A stretch of DNA of 64,000 bases from Pseudomonas parafulva (GTDB lineage Bacteria > Pseudomonadota > Gammaproteobacteria > Pseudomonadales > Pseudomonadaceae). Below, one piece after another: positions 1 to 8,532 of the stretch. The stretch's first letter is position 1. The number at the start of each line of letters is the position of its first letter. Made by a program: the position numbers and the translations under genes. The stretch covers positions 4,154,001 through 4,218,000 of the forward strand of contig NZ_CP009747.1 in NCBI RefSeq assembly GCF_000800255.1, read 5' to 3'. A model generated the notes under the pieces. It had not been told where the DNA came from. It worked only from the letters and a program-made list of their open reading frames with translations, and searched no databases.

Positions 1-105
1 GTTTTTCGCTCAGGGACATGGAAACTCCTGCAGGGGTCTGTTCTTCGAGGCGCCTTTGCGCTGATCATCTGACCTCGCACACCGCGCAAAATCACAGGGA
101 GTCCC

Positions 106-2469
106 ATGAAACGTCGTCTGATGCTGCTGACGGTGGTCGTGGCCAGCGCCGCGGGTGCCGGCTACTGGTACGTGCACGCCAAGCTGCCACAACGTGCCGG
201 CGAAGCGACCGTGCCCGGCCTGAGCGCACCGGTGGCCGTGCGCTACGACGGACGCGGCGTGCCGCACCTGCAGGCCGCCAACGAAACCGACCTGTATCGC
301 GCCCTAGGCTACGTACACGCCCAGGACCGACTGTTCCAGATGGAGCTGATACGGCGCCTGGCCCGTGGCGAGCTGGCCGAGGTGCTGGGCAGCAAGCTGG
401 TGCCCACCGACACGCTGTTTCGCAGCCTGCGCATTCGCGAGCAGGCGGCCCGCATGGCCGCACGCGCAGACCCTCAATCGCGGTCCTGGCAGGCGTTGCA
501 GGCTTACCTCGACGGTGTGAACAGCTGGCAAAGCAGCCATCCGCGGCCAGTGGAGTTCGACCTGCTGGGCATCGCCGAACGCCCCTTCACCGCCGAAGAC
601 ACCCTGAGCGTCGCCGGCTACCTGGCCTACAGCTTCGCCGCCGCATTCCGCACCGAACCGGCATTGACCTACATCCGCGACCAACTCGGCCCCGACTACC
701 TGAAGATCTTCGACCTCGACTGGCATCCGGACGGCGCGCTGCGCCCGGCCCTGGCCGCCAGCGACTGGCGCAGCCTGGAAAACCTGGCGCGGCTGAGCCA
801 CGAAGCATTGGGCGATGCGGGTGTGGCCCAGTTCGAAGGCAGCAACGCCTGGGCCGTGGCCGGCAGCCGCACGCGCAGCGGCCGAGCGCTGTTGGCCGGC
901 GATCCGCACATTGGCTTCGCGGTGCCGGCGGTGTGGTACGAGGCCGAACTGTCGGCCCCCGGCTTCAACCTGTACGGTCACTTCCAGGCGCTGAACCCGT
1001 TCGCCCTGCTGGGGCACAACCGCGACTTCGGCTGGAGCCTGACCATGTTCCAGAACGACGACGTCGACCTGATCGCCGAAAAGACCCATCCGGACGACGC
1101 CAATCAGGTGCTGGTCGACGGCCAGTGGCACAGACTCGAACGCACCGAGCAGCAGATCGCGGTCAAGGGCGAGGCGCCGGTGAGCATCACCCTGCGCCGC
1201 TCGCCCCACGGCCCTATCGTCAACGACGTGCTCGGCGACACCGCTGGCGCTACGCCGGTCGCCCTGTGGTGGGCCTTCCTGGAGACCGATAATCCGATTC
1301 TGGAGGCCTTCTACCAGATCAATCGCGCCGACAGCCTGGACAAGATGCGCGCCGCCGCCGCGCAGATCCACGCACCGGGCTTGAACCTGGTGTGGGCCAA
1401 CGCCGCGGGCGACATCGGCTGGTGGGCAGCCGCGCAATTGCCGATCCGTCCACAGGGCGTCAATCCCACGTTCATCCTCGACGGCAGCAGCGCCCAGGCC
1501 GACAAGCTTGGCTTCTATCCCTTCAGCGCCAACCCCCAGCAAGAGAATCCGGCCAGCGGCTACATCGTCTCGGCCAACTATCAACCCCCGGCGGCGATGC
1601 CCATTCCCGGCTACTACAACCTGCCAGACCGTGGTCGACAACTGGAGCGCCAACTGTCCGCTGCGCACGTCAAATGGGACCTGGACAACAGCCAGGCCCT
1701 GCAGCTCGATACGCGTACCGACTACGGCCCACGCACTCTCGCGCCGCTGCTGAATACCCTGCGGCAGGTGGCCGAAGGCGTCGAGCAGCAGGAGTTGGTC
1801 GAGCAACTGGCCGCTTGGGGTGGCGACTATCCGCTGGAGTCCACCAGCGCCACGCTGTTCAACCAGTTCCTCTACGAGCTGGCCTACGCTGCGCTGCACG
1901 ACGAACTGGGCGATACCTGGTTCCAGGCATTGATCAACACCCGCGCCATCGATGCCGCGCTACCACGCCTGGCCGCCGAGGTGGACTCGCCCTGGTGGAC
2001 GCTGCGCGGTAGCCCGCAACCCACCGACCGCACCGCCATCGTACGCCTGGCCTGGCAGCGCAGCCTGGCGCATCTGCGCGAGCTGTACGGCGACGATCCG
2101 GGCCTCTGGCAATGGGGCAAGGCCCACACCCTCAGCCACAATCACCCGCTGGGGCAGCAGAAGCCGTTGAACCTGCTGTTGAACGTCGGCCCCTTCGCCG
2201 CGCCCGGCAGCCATGAAGTGCCGAACAACCTCTCGGCGAAGATCGGCCCGGCGCCCTGGCCAGTGAACTACGGGCCTTCGACCCGGCGCCTGATCGACTT
2301 CGCCGACCCGGCCCAGGCCCTGACCATCAACCCCGTGGGCCAGAGCGGCGTGCCGTTCGACCGGCACTACGCCGACCAGGCCGAGGATTACGTGCAAGGG
2401 CGCTACCGCAAGGTGCAGATGGGCGTGATCCCGGCGCAGAGCACCTTGCGCCTGGTGCCGGCGCGCTAG
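106..2469 (+). CDS. Penicillin acylase family N-terminal nucleophile hydrolase
   Basis: A 787-residue protein of the Ntn-hydrolase penicillin/AHL acylase family, which hydrolyses amide bonds of acylated substrates. A hydrophobic N-terminal stretch (about 5-22) suggests export or an anchor. Family marks are a GVPHL segment (51-55), GYVHAQDRLFQM (68-79), and the junction E-G-S-N-A-W, where Ser246 would be the N-terminal nucleophile of the beta chain after autoprocessing. Asn491 lies where the family has its oxyanion Asn. The start follows a good AGGGAG site. Substrate cannot be read from sequence: beta-lactam side chains and acyl-homoserine lactones are both known in the family. It stands alone, tail-to-tail with the ABC operon on its right. 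Confidence 0.9.
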   Translation: MKRRLMLLTVVVASAAGAGYWYVHAKLPQRAGEATVPGLSAPVAVRYDGRGVPHLQAANETDLYRALGYVHAQDRLFQMELIRRLARGELAEVLGSKLVPTDTLFRSLRIREQAARMAARADPQSRSWQALQAYLDGVNSWQSSHPRPVEFDLLGIAERPFTAEDTLSVAGYLAYSFAAAFRTEPALTYIRDQLGPDYLKIFDLDWHPDGALRPALAASDWRSLENLARLSHEALGDAGVAQFEGSNAWAVAGSRTRSGRALLAGDPHIGFAVPAVWYEAELSAPGFNLYGHFQALNPFALLGHNRDFGWSLTMFQNDDVDLIAEKTHPDDANQVLVDGQWHRLERTEQQIAVKGEAPVSITLRRSPHGPIVNDVLGDTAGATPVALWWAFLETDNPILEAFYQINRADSLDKMRAAAAQIHAPGLNLVWANAAGDIGWWAAAQLPIRPQGVNPTFILDGSSAQADKLGFYPFSANPQQENPASGYIVSANYQPPAAMPIPGYYNLPDRGRQLERQLSAAHVKWDLDNSQALQLDTRTDYGPRTLAPLLNTLRQVAEGVEQQELVEQLAAWGGDYPLESTSATLFNQFLYELAYAALHDELGDTWFQALINTRAIDAALPRLAAEVDSPWWTLRGSPQPTDRTAIVRLAWQRSLAHLRELYGDDPGLWQWGKAHTLSHNHPLGQQKPLNLLLNVGPFAAPGSHEVPNNLSAKIGPAPWPVNYGPSTRRLIDFADPAQALTINPVGQSGVPFDRHYADQAEDYVQGRYRKVQMGVIPAQSTLRLVPAR

Positions 2470-2485
2470 GGGCTTGAATGGGCGA

Positions 2486-3358
2486 TCAGCCCTGCCACTT
2501 GCCGCCTTCGACGATCACGCTTTCAGGTGGGGTATCGTCGCTCAGCTCCTTGCGCACGTACTGGTCATAGAGCTTGAGCAGGAATTTCTCCTCGCCGAGC
2601 CTGGCCAGCTCGGCATTGACCCAGTCGCGCAGCTCGGTGTTGCCCTTCTTCACCGCCGGCGCGATGGGCGCTTCCTCGCCCAGCAATTGCGGCAACACGC
2701 GATAGCCGGGGTTCTGCTTGGCCCAGCTGAACAGGATCAGGTTGTCCTGGGCATAGGCATCGCCGCGCCCATTGGCCAAGGCCTGCAGCGATTCGCTGTT
2801 TTTCTCGAACTTGAGCAGCTTCCAGTCGGGGTGGTTTTTGCTCAGCCAGATATCGGCAGTGGTACCGGTGGTGACGATGATGGTCTTGTCCGCCAGGTCG
2901 TCGAGGGCCTTTACCGGGCTGCCGTCGGCGACGATGGCCTGCACCGCCACCCGCAGGTTGGGGTTGGTGAAATCCACCGCTTCCTTGCGCTCCGGGGTGA
3001 CGGTCATGTTGGCCAGGATCAGGTCGACTTTATCGCTCTGCAGAAATGGAATGCGGCTAGCTGGCTCCACGGCCACGAACTCGACCTTGTTCTCGTCACC
3101 GAGCAGGTCCTTGGCGAAGCGGCGGCCGATGTCGGTATCGAAGCCCACATAGCGGCCTTTTTCATCGACGAAGCCGAACGGCGGCTTGTCGGTGAAGACC
3201 CCGACGATCAGCTTGTCGCGGGCCTTGATGGTGTCCAGGTAGCTGGCCGAGGCAGCGGGTTTGGCTGGCGCCGAGGAATCGGTCGGCTTGTCGCAGCCGG
3301 CCAGCAGCGCCAGGCCGAACAGCGGTGCCAGCAGCTTGGTGAGGTGGGCAGTTTTCAT
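2486..3358 (-). CDS. Polar amino acid ABC transporter, substrate-binding lipoprotein
   Basis: A 290-residue SBP_bac_3 family binding protein, the periplasmic receptor of the importer encoded just upstream. The signal peptide ends in a lipobox L-A-G-C with Cys22 as lipid attachment site, followed by a Ser/Pro/Ala linker and the domain starting around LIVGVFTDKPPFGF. The segment GFDTDIGRRFAKDLLG and the motif DLILANMTVTPERKEAVDF are typical of the polar amino acid class. It is the last gene of a four-gene operon and overlaps the ATPase gene by 4 bases. The exact amino acid is not evident; glutamate/aspartate-, glutamine- or cystine-type receptors share these features. Confidence 0.9.
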   Translation of the reverse strand: MKTAHLTKLLAPLFGLALLAGCDKPTDSSAPAKPAASASYLDTIKARDKLIVGVFTDKPPFGFVDEKGRYVGFDTDIGRRFAKDLLGDENKVEFVAVEPASRIPFLQSDKVDLILANMTVTPERKEAVDFTNPNLRVAVQAIVADGSPVKALDDLADKTIIVTTGTTADIWLSKNHPDWKLLKFEKNSESLQALANGRGDAYAQDNLILFSWAKQNPGYRVLPQLLGEEAPIAPAVKKGNTELRDWVNAELARLGEEKFLLKLYDQYVRKELSDDTPPESVIVEGGKWQG

Positions 3359-4128
3359 GACAGCTCCTTGTGCGTTGTCTTCGGCAGGCTTTCGACGAAG
3401 GAGAACTTGTCCAGGAACTGCTGCGCGCGTGCGGTTTGCGGTCGACTGAAAAAACTCTCGGGGTCGTTCTGTTCAAGGATCCTGCCGGCCTCCATGAACA
3501 GGATGCGATCGGCCACCGCGCGGGCGAAGGCCATTTCGTGGGTGACGATGAGTAGGGTCATGCCGTCGCGGGCCAGGCCCTGGATCACTTGCAGCACTTC
3601 CTTGACCATTTCCGGGTCGAGGGCAGCGGTGACCTCGTCGAACAGCATCACCTGGGGATTCATGCACAGCGCGCGAACGATGGCGATGCGCTGCTGCTGG
3701 CCGCCTGAGAGCTGGCGCGCGAAGGCATCGCGCTTGTCCAGCAAGCCGACCCGCGCCAGCAGCGTCTCGGCCTGGGCCTGGGCTTCGGCGCGCGGACGTT
3801 TCTGCACCTTGAGCGGGCCGAGCAACAGGTTGTCGATCACGCTCATGTGACCGAACAGGTGGTAACTCTGAAACACCATGCCGACCCGCTGACGCACTTG
3901 GCGCCAGTCGGTGCCGGGCTGCAACAACTCCTTCCCGTCCAGGCGCAAACTGCCACTGTGCGCAGCTTCAAGACCATTCAGGCAACGCAGCAGCGTGCTT
4001 TTGCCGCAGCCGCTGGGGCCGAGAATCACCACCACTTCGCCGGCCTGAACCTGCAGGTCGATGTCCTTGAGCACCTGGTGCTCGCCGAAAAACTTGTTGA
4101 AACCCTGGAATTCGATCAATGCATTCAT
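3355..4128 (-). CDS. Polar amino acid ABC transporter, ATP-binding subunit
   Basis: A 257-residue ABC ATPase of the GlnQ/HisP class that energises the two permeases encoded upstream. Walker A is GPSGCGKST (37-45), the signature is LSGGQQQR (140-147), and Walker B contains D164-E165 in a DEVTAALDP variant of the usual DEPTSALDP. The switch His is in the IVTHEM segment. The start codon overlaps the stop of the second permease gene and the stop overlaps the start of the receptor gene, so translation is probably coupled. Confidence 0.93.
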   Translation of the reverse strand: MNALIEFQGFNKFFGEHQVLKDIDLQVQAGEVVVILGPSGCGKSTLLRCLNGLEAAHSGSLRLDGKELLQPGTDWRQVRQRVGMVFQSYHLFGHMSVIDNLLLGPLKVQKRPRAEAQAQAETLLARVGLLDKRDAFARQLSGGQQQRIAIVRALCMNPQVMLFDEVTAALDPEMVKEVLQVIQGLARDGMTLLIVTHEMAFARAVADRILFMEAGRILEQNDPESFFSRPQTARAQQFLDKFSFVESLPKTTHKELS

Positions 4129-4784
4129 GAATGTGCCCAGCGGCGCTCCAGCGCGCGCGAGGCGGCCGAAAGCGGATAGCAGACGAAGAAGAAGAACAGG
4201 AACAGAGCGCCGTAGATCAATACCGATTCGTAAGTGCGCTCGATGATCTGCTGGCCGGCCTTGATCACCTCGACCACGCCGATCAGCACGGCCAGCGAAC
4301 TGGTCTTGACGATGCGGGTGTAGAGGTTGATGGTCGGCGGCGTCATGCGCTTGAGCGCCTGGGGCAGCAACACGTAGCCATACAGCTGCAGCCCGGACAG
4401 GCCGATCGACAGCCCTGCCTCACGCTGTCCGCGCGGCAGCGAGGTAAGCGCACCGCGCACCACCTCGCCGATCTCGCTGGCGCCCCACAGTCCCAGCACC
4501 AGCACGGCGCACCAGAAGCTGGGAATGCTTACGGAAAAGACGATCGGCAGACCGAAGAACACCAGGTACAGCCAGACCAGTACCGGAATGGCGCGAAACA
4601 GCTCCAGGTAGACCTGCAGGGCGATGTTCAGCGTACGTCTACCGAGCGTGGCCAGCACGCCATACAACACCCCGCCCACGGTCGCGAAAACGATGCCCAG
4701 CCCCGAGATGGCCAAGGTCTGCGCCGCGCCCCTGGTCAGTTGCGGCAAGGACACCAGCAACAGCTCAATTGCCGAACTGGCCAT
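4125..4784 (-). CDS. Polar amino acid ABC transporter, permease subunit 2
   Basis: A 219-residue inner-membrane permease of the HisMQ family with about five hydrophobic segments. The ATPase-contacting EAA loop is visible as EVVRGALTSLPRGQREAGLS, containing the family G-x3-LPRGQ-x-EA pattern. The start is preceded by a strong AGGAGG site and overlaps the end of permease 1 by 20 bases. With permease 1 it should form the heterodimeric channel of the importer. Confidence 0.9.
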   Translation of the reverse strand: MASSAIELLLVSLPQLTRGAAQTLAISGLGIVFATVGGVLYGVLATLGRRTLNIALQVYLELFRAIPVLVWLYLVFFGLPIVFSVSIPSFWCAVLVLGLWGASEIGEVVRGALTSLPRGQREAGLSIGLSGLQLYGYVLLPQALKRMTPPTINLYTRIVKTSSLAVLIGVVEVIKAGQQIIERTYESVLIYGALFLFFFFVCYPLSAASRALERRWAHS

Positions 4785-5430
4785 GTTGCAGCCTCCTTTC
4801 CAGTGCCCGTAGCAGCAGCGACAGGGGCAGGAACAGCAGCACGCACAGCAGCGTCAGCACCGTGAGCATCTCGTAGGTCTTGTAGTACAAAGCGATGTAG
4901 TTCTTGGTGGTGTAGAGGATTTCCGGCACCGCCACCGCCGACACCACAGTGGTCTCCTTGAGCAGGAAGATGAAGTTGGCGAACAGTGCCGGCAGGCTGA
5001 GAATGCTGGCCTGGGGCAGGATCACATGGCGCAGCAACTGGCCCTCGGACAGGCCGATGGCGCGCCCGGATTCCAGTTGCGCACGCGGCACCGCTTCGAC
5101 GCCGGCACGCAGCACCTCGGTGAGGTAAGCGCCGCCCATGAAGGTCAGGGTGATGATCGCCGCCGCGAAACCGGAAACCTTCAGGCCCAGGCTCGGCAGT
5201 GCGAAGTAGACGAAGAACAGTTGGATGAGCAACGGCGTGTTGCGAGCCAATTCCACGTAGCCCTTGACCATGCGCCACAGGTAGGGCGTGCGCAGCACCA
5301 GAAGTGCGGCGTTGAACAGGGCCACCAGCAGCGACGTGGCGATGGCGATCAACCCGACCTGAAGGGTCACGCCGACGGCGCTGACGAAAGCGGGCAAGGT
5401 GCTGAGCAAGAAGGCGGTATCGAACGTCAT
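4765..5430 (-). CDS. Polar amino acid ABC transporter, permease subunit 1
   Basis: A 221-residue HisMQ family permease and first gene of the importer operon. I take the ATG at 5430 as start because the hydrophobic N-terminus MTFDTAFLLSTLPAFV begins there; an upstream in-frame start at 5517 would add 29 polar residues that do not look like a permease. The EAA loop reads TEVLRAGVEAVPRAQLESG. Transcription probably starts in the AT-rich region to the right, which also carries a motif shared with other promoters nearby. Confidence 0.88.
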   Translation of the reverse strand: MTFDTAFLLSTLPAFVSAVGVTLQVGLIAIATSLLVALFNAALLVLRTPYLWRMVKGYVELARNTPLLIQLFFVYFALPSLGLKVSGFAAAIITLTFMGGAYLTEVLRAGVEAVPRAQLESGRAIGLSEGQLLRHVILPQASILSLPALFANFIFLLKETTVVSAVAVPEILYTTKNYIALYYKTYEMLTVLTLLCVLLFLPLSLLLRALERRLQHGQFGN

Positions 5431-5823
5431 GGACGACGTCTCGGTGCAGGTTCTACGGGGTACGACATGGCGAACATTCCCTGTGCGGCGCGAGGTTCGC
5501 TCAGCGGCGCGGGTCATCGTGGAGGGCGCCGGTGGGCACCATGGGTAGACTCTAAAGGCATAAGAAATTTTCTCTAAATACCTTTATTGCATATTGATAT
5601 CACCCACTTACCGGCTTGGAAATTTCATCTGCCCTCTCCGGATCTTTCCTCGTCCCAAGCCCTCAAACAGCTCCCGGACGACAGGCACTTCGGCCTTGAG
5701 CGATGACCCCATGCCCCACACCACTCCCCCTGCCACCCCTGAACAACTGCAATGGCTGCTGGCCCTGTACAAGGCGCTGAACGGCGCGCGCTGAGTGTCA
5801 CCCGCCCTGTCTTTCCACAAACG
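5431..5823. other. Intergenic region upstream of the amino acid ABC operon
   Basis: About 390 bases with no well-supported gene. It holds an AT-rich promoter-like stretch (5551-5605) with the motif AAAGGCATAAGAA at 5554-5566, almost identical to one at 8488-8500. A 27-codon open frame on the plus strand (5712-5795, starting MPHTTPPATPEQ) has only a weak ribosome site and I cannot support it as a gene. Confidence 0.5.
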
Positions 5824-5853
5824 AAAACGCCGACGCAAAAGCGTCGGCGTTTT
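5824..5853. terminator. Bidirectional intrinsic terminator
   Basis: A perfect 13-base inverted repeat, AAAACGCCGACGC and its complement, with an AAAA loop, A-rich on one side and T-rich on the other. It lies 25 bases past the stop of the minus-strand metQ-like gene and so terminates that transcript. Confidence 0.88.
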
Positions 5854-5877
5854 CCGGTGGAGCGCTGAAGCGGCGAA

Positions 5878-6663
5878 TCAGAACGCTGGCAGCACCGCGC
5901 CTTGGTACTTCTTCTCGATGAAGGCTTTCACTTCCGGGCTGGTCAGGGCCTTGGCCAGCTTCTGCATGGCATCGCTGTCCTTGTTGTCAGGACGGGCGAC
6001 CAGGAAGTTGACGTAAGGCGAGTCGCTGCCCTCGATCACCAGGGCGTCCTTGGCCGGATTCAAGCCCGCTTCCAGCGCATAGTTGGTGTTGATCATGTCC
6101 AGGTCGACCTGATCCAGCACACGCGGCAGCATGGCCGATTCGAGCTCGCGGAACTTGAGCTTCTTCGGGTTCTGGGCAATGTCCTTCGGTGTGGCCAGGG
6201 CGTTGCTCGGGTCTTTCAGGGTGATCAGCCCGGCCTTCTGCAGCAGCAGCAAAGCGCGGCCACTGTTGCTGCCCTCGTTGGGGATGGCGACGGTGGCGCC
6301 GTCTTTCAGCTCGGAGAGGCTCTTGACCTTTTTCGAGTAACCGCCGAAGGGCTCGACGTGCACACCGACCACGGTTTCCAGATGGGTGCCTTTGCCTTCG
6401 TTGAAGTTCTTCAGGTACGGCAGGGTCTGGAAGTAGTTGGCATCCAGGCGCTTCTGGTCCACCTGTACGTTCGGCTGCACATAGTCGGTGAAGACCTTGA
6501 TCTCCAGATCCACCCCTTCCTTGGCCAGGGTCGGCTTGATCAGCTCGAGGATTTCGGCGTGGGGCACGGGCGTGGCCGCCACCACCAGTTTCTCGGCCGC
6601 CTGGGACAGGCCGGACAGGGACAGCGCAGCGGCGAACGCCGTGGTCAGCAGGGTCTTCTTCAT
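5878..6663 (-). CDS. metQ: MetQ/NlpA family substrate-binding protein
   Basis: A 261-residue NlpA-family receptor, the class that binds D/L-methionine for MetNI importers. The mature protein begins around EKLVVAATPVPHAEILE, and the family motifs DYVQPNVQVDQKRLDANYFQ and AIPNEGSNSGRALLLLQKAGL are present. The signal peptide ends in A-Q-A with no lipobox Cys, so it should be soluble and periplasmic, unlike the E. coli lipoprotein. No metN or metI gene is adjacent, so it must either use an importer encoded elsewhere or bind a related ligand. A clear terminator follows. Confidence 0.88.
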   Translation of the reverse strand: MKKTLLTTAFAAALSLSGLSQAAEKLVVAATPVPHAEILELIKPTLAKEGVDLEIKVFTDYVQPNVQVDQKRLDANYFQTLPYLKNFNEGKGTHLETVVGVHVEPFGGYSKKVKSLSELKDGATVAIPNEGSNSGRALLLLQKAGLITLKDPSNALATPKDIAQNPKKLKFRELESAMLPRVLDQVDLDMINTNYALEAGLNPAKDALVIEGSDSPYVNFLVARPDNKDSDAMQKLAKALTSPEVKAFIEKKYQGAVLPAF

Positions 6664-6795
6664 GGTGATCCTTGTTCTTGAGCCTAGGCCATCGACGATG
6701 GCGAATTCAGGTGCCGCACCGCAAGCGGCGGGCGTGGGGCGGACAATACCGGTAATTTTTATGCCCTAACAATATCTTTTAATTCAATGCTTATT

Positions 6796-6822
6796 CCAAA
6801 AACAAAAAGCCATCATGGCTTT
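6796..6822 (-). terminator. Intrinsic terminator after the AAA+ gene
   Basis: On the minus strand AAAGCC and GGCTTT form a stem around a short loop, followed by TTTGTTTTT. It lies about 25 bases beyond the stop of the AAA+ gene. Confidence 0.65.
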
Positions 6823-6847
6823 CGCTTCTGAGCACTCTGAATCCCCT

Positions 6848-7795
6848 CTAGCCCGCGCCAGGCTTGAGCTCGGTCAGATATTTCTGCAGCAGTGCACGCA
6901 ATGCGGCGAGCGTCTGCGGCTCGCGGCTGCGGCCCAACTGGGACAGCCGCGTCTCCAGGCTGGCCAGAGGCGAACGGTCCGGCAGGTCCAGGTGCTGCGG
7001 CAGGATTTCCTCACCCTCGGCCTGCAGCAAGGCGAAGTGAATGACGTTCTCCAGCTCGCGGGTATTGCCCGGCCAACTGTGCGCCTCCAGCGCCTGCTGC
7101 GCGGCCTCGCTGATCAGCGCTACGCCCCGCTCCAGGCGGGCGCTGTAGATACCGACGAAATACTCGGCCAACGGCAGGATGTCACCGACCCGATCGCGCA
7201 GCGGCGGCAGCTCGAGCTCACCTTCGTGCAGGTAGAGGTACAGCCGTTCATTGAAGCGCCCGGCGCGTACCGCTTGGGCCAGGTCGATGCTGGAGGCGGC
7301 GACCAGGCGCACGTCCACCGCCTGCGGCTGCTGCGCGCCGACCCGCGTCACCTCGCGATTCTCCAAGGCGGCCAGCAGCTTGCCCTGGATCGTCAGTGGC
7401 AAATCGCCGATCTCGTCCAGGTACAAGGTGCCGCCGTTGGCCGAGCCGAACCAGCCGGCACGGCTGCTGGCGCTGCCGCCATGAATGCCGGCGCTGTAGC
7501 CGAACAGCTCGGCGTCGGCGTAGGTGTGGCTGATGCCTGCGCAGTTGACCGAAACGAACAGCCCGGCACGGTCGCTGGCGCGGTGAATCTGCCGCGCCAA
7601 CAACTCCTTGCCGGTGCCGGTCTCACCGCGGATCAACACCGGCAGCGGCTGCGGCGCCAGGCGCTCCAGCGCCTCACGCAGCTGCTGCGAGCGCGGATCG
7701 ACGAACACCAGCGCCTTGGCGCGGATGCTCAGTGGGCTCTTGTCCAGCTCGGGAAAGGTCAGCAACGGCTGGCCAAAAGGGTGATTGAAACTCAT
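6848..7795 (-). CDS. Sigma54-activator-like AAA+ protein lacking GAFTGA and HTH
   Basis: A 315-residue protein whose bulk is the AAA+ domain of bacterial enhancer-binding proteins. Walker A is GETGTGKE (57-64), Walker B is GGTLYLDEIGD (121-131, D127/E128), and the late motif SWPGNTRELENV (240-251) is intact. Three usual parts are missing. There is no N-terminal sensory domain, the sigma54-contacting GAFTGA loop reads GIHGGS (103-108), and the C-terminus (about 270-315) has no Fis-type helix-turn-helix. The arginine-finger area also departs from consensus (FNERLYLYL). The ATG at 7795 is the start that gives a canonical domain. It may act with a partner or by a mechanism other than sigma54 remodelling. 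Its neighbour is an alpha/beta hydrolase gene 47 bases upstream. Confidence 0.82.
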   Translation of the reverse strand: MSFNHPFGQPLLTFPELDKSPLSIRAKALVFVDPRSQQLREALERLAPQPLPVLIRGETGTGKELLARQIHRASDRAGLFVSVNCAGISHTYADAELFGYSAGIHGGSASSRAGWFGSANGGTLYLDEIGDLPLTIQGKLLAALENREVTRVGAQQPQAVDVRLVAASSIDLAQAVRAGRFNERLYLYLHEGELELPPLRDRVGDILPLAEYFVGIYSARLERGVALISEAAQQALEAHSWPGNTRELENVIHFALLQAEGEEILPQHLDLPDRSPLASLETRLSQLGRSREPQTLAALRALLQKYLTELKPGAG

Positions 7796-7842
7796 GGCAG
7801 ACTCCCGCCCCGCAGCGCGCGGTGCAACGGTGAAAAGCGTGT

Positions 7843-8424
7843 TCAGGCGCGACGCAGGGCCTGCTGGTCGATACGCCCTTGCAGCCGGAAAAGATAGGCG
7901 AAGCCCTGCTCCCAGCGTTCGTGGCCGGACTTGACGTTGATGTGCCCGGCATTGCTCAGCAGCCCGACCTCCGCGCCCCAGGCGCTGGCCAAGGCGAGTG
8001 CGCGCGGCACACTCACGGCCGGGTCGTTGTCCGAGCTGACCACCTGGCTGGGGAACGGCAACGGCTGCGTGGAAATGGGTGCGAAATTGCGCAACGCCGC
8101 CGCGCAGGTCGGCCGCTCCACATCCGCCGGTGCGACCAGCAGGGCGCCGTGGACCTGACGTAGCGCGCTCGGGCTGGCCTGCGCCGCCCAATGGGCCACG
8201 GTGATGCAACCCAGGCTGTGGGCGATCAGGATCACCGGCGAACGCTCGGCGACGATGGCCTGGTCGAGCGCCGCCACCCAATCGCCGCGCTGCGGCGTCA
8301 GCCAATCCAGTTGCTCGACCCTGACGCTGTTGGGCAGGCTGCGCTGCCAATGGCTCTGCCAGTGATTGTCTGGCGATCCTTGCCAGCCCGGCACAATCAG
8401 GTAACGAATGGATGCACTGCGCAT
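7843..8424 (-). CDS. RBBP9/YdeN family alpha/beta hydrolase
   Basis: A 193-residue serine hydrolase of the RBBP9/YdeN (DUF1234-like) family. Early in the chain is the family pattern PGWQGSPDNHW (12-22). The nucleophile elbow is A-H-S-L-G with Ser70, the acid is in SDNDP (131-135), and the His is in NAGHINVKSGH (H161). It precedes the AAA+ gene on the same strand and probably shares its transcript. Substrate unknown. Confidence 0.87.
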   Translation of the reverse strand: MRSASIRYLIVPGWQGSPDNHWQSHWQRSLPNSVRVEQLDWLTPQRGDWVAALDQAIVAERSPVILIAHSLGCITVAHWAAQASPSALRQVHGALLVAPADVERPTCAAALRNFAPISTQPLPFPSQVVSSDNDPAVSVPRALALASAWGAEVGLLSNAGHINVKSGHERWEQGFAYLFRLQGRIDQQALRRA

Positions 8425-8487
8425 GGGGTCGCCTCCTTGGAACTGGGGTGTCTTGGAGCACCAGTATAAGGAGACAGTTATATTCTC

Positions 8488-8500
8488 AAAGGAATAAGAA
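8488..8500. promoter_or_regulatory. Shared motif AAAGGAATAAGAA upstream of the hydrolase gene
   Basis: This 13-mer differs by one base from 5554-5566 upstream of the ABC operon. It sits in an AT-rich island, 64 bases upstream of a minus-strand start codon. GGAATAAG also appears on the minus strand at 6789-6796 upstream of the metQ-like gene, and GGAATAA at about 11473-11480 in the amaB/LysR gap. It is probably part of a promoter or a regulator site; which one cannot be told from sequence alone. Confidence 0.4.
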
Positions 8501-8532
8501 GCTATTTATTAATAACCAAAATCATTATTCAC

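Noticed and set aside
10..105. Possible end of an upstream gene
   Set aside because: I could not find a frame with recognisable coding sequence before the acylase start.
304..1899. Long open frame antisense to the acylase gene
   Set aside because: It has no family features and follows from high GC at third positions; the sense protein is clearly real.
5712..5795. 27-codon open frame between the ABC operon and metQ-like gene
   Set aside because: Weak ribosome site and no homology that I can recognise.
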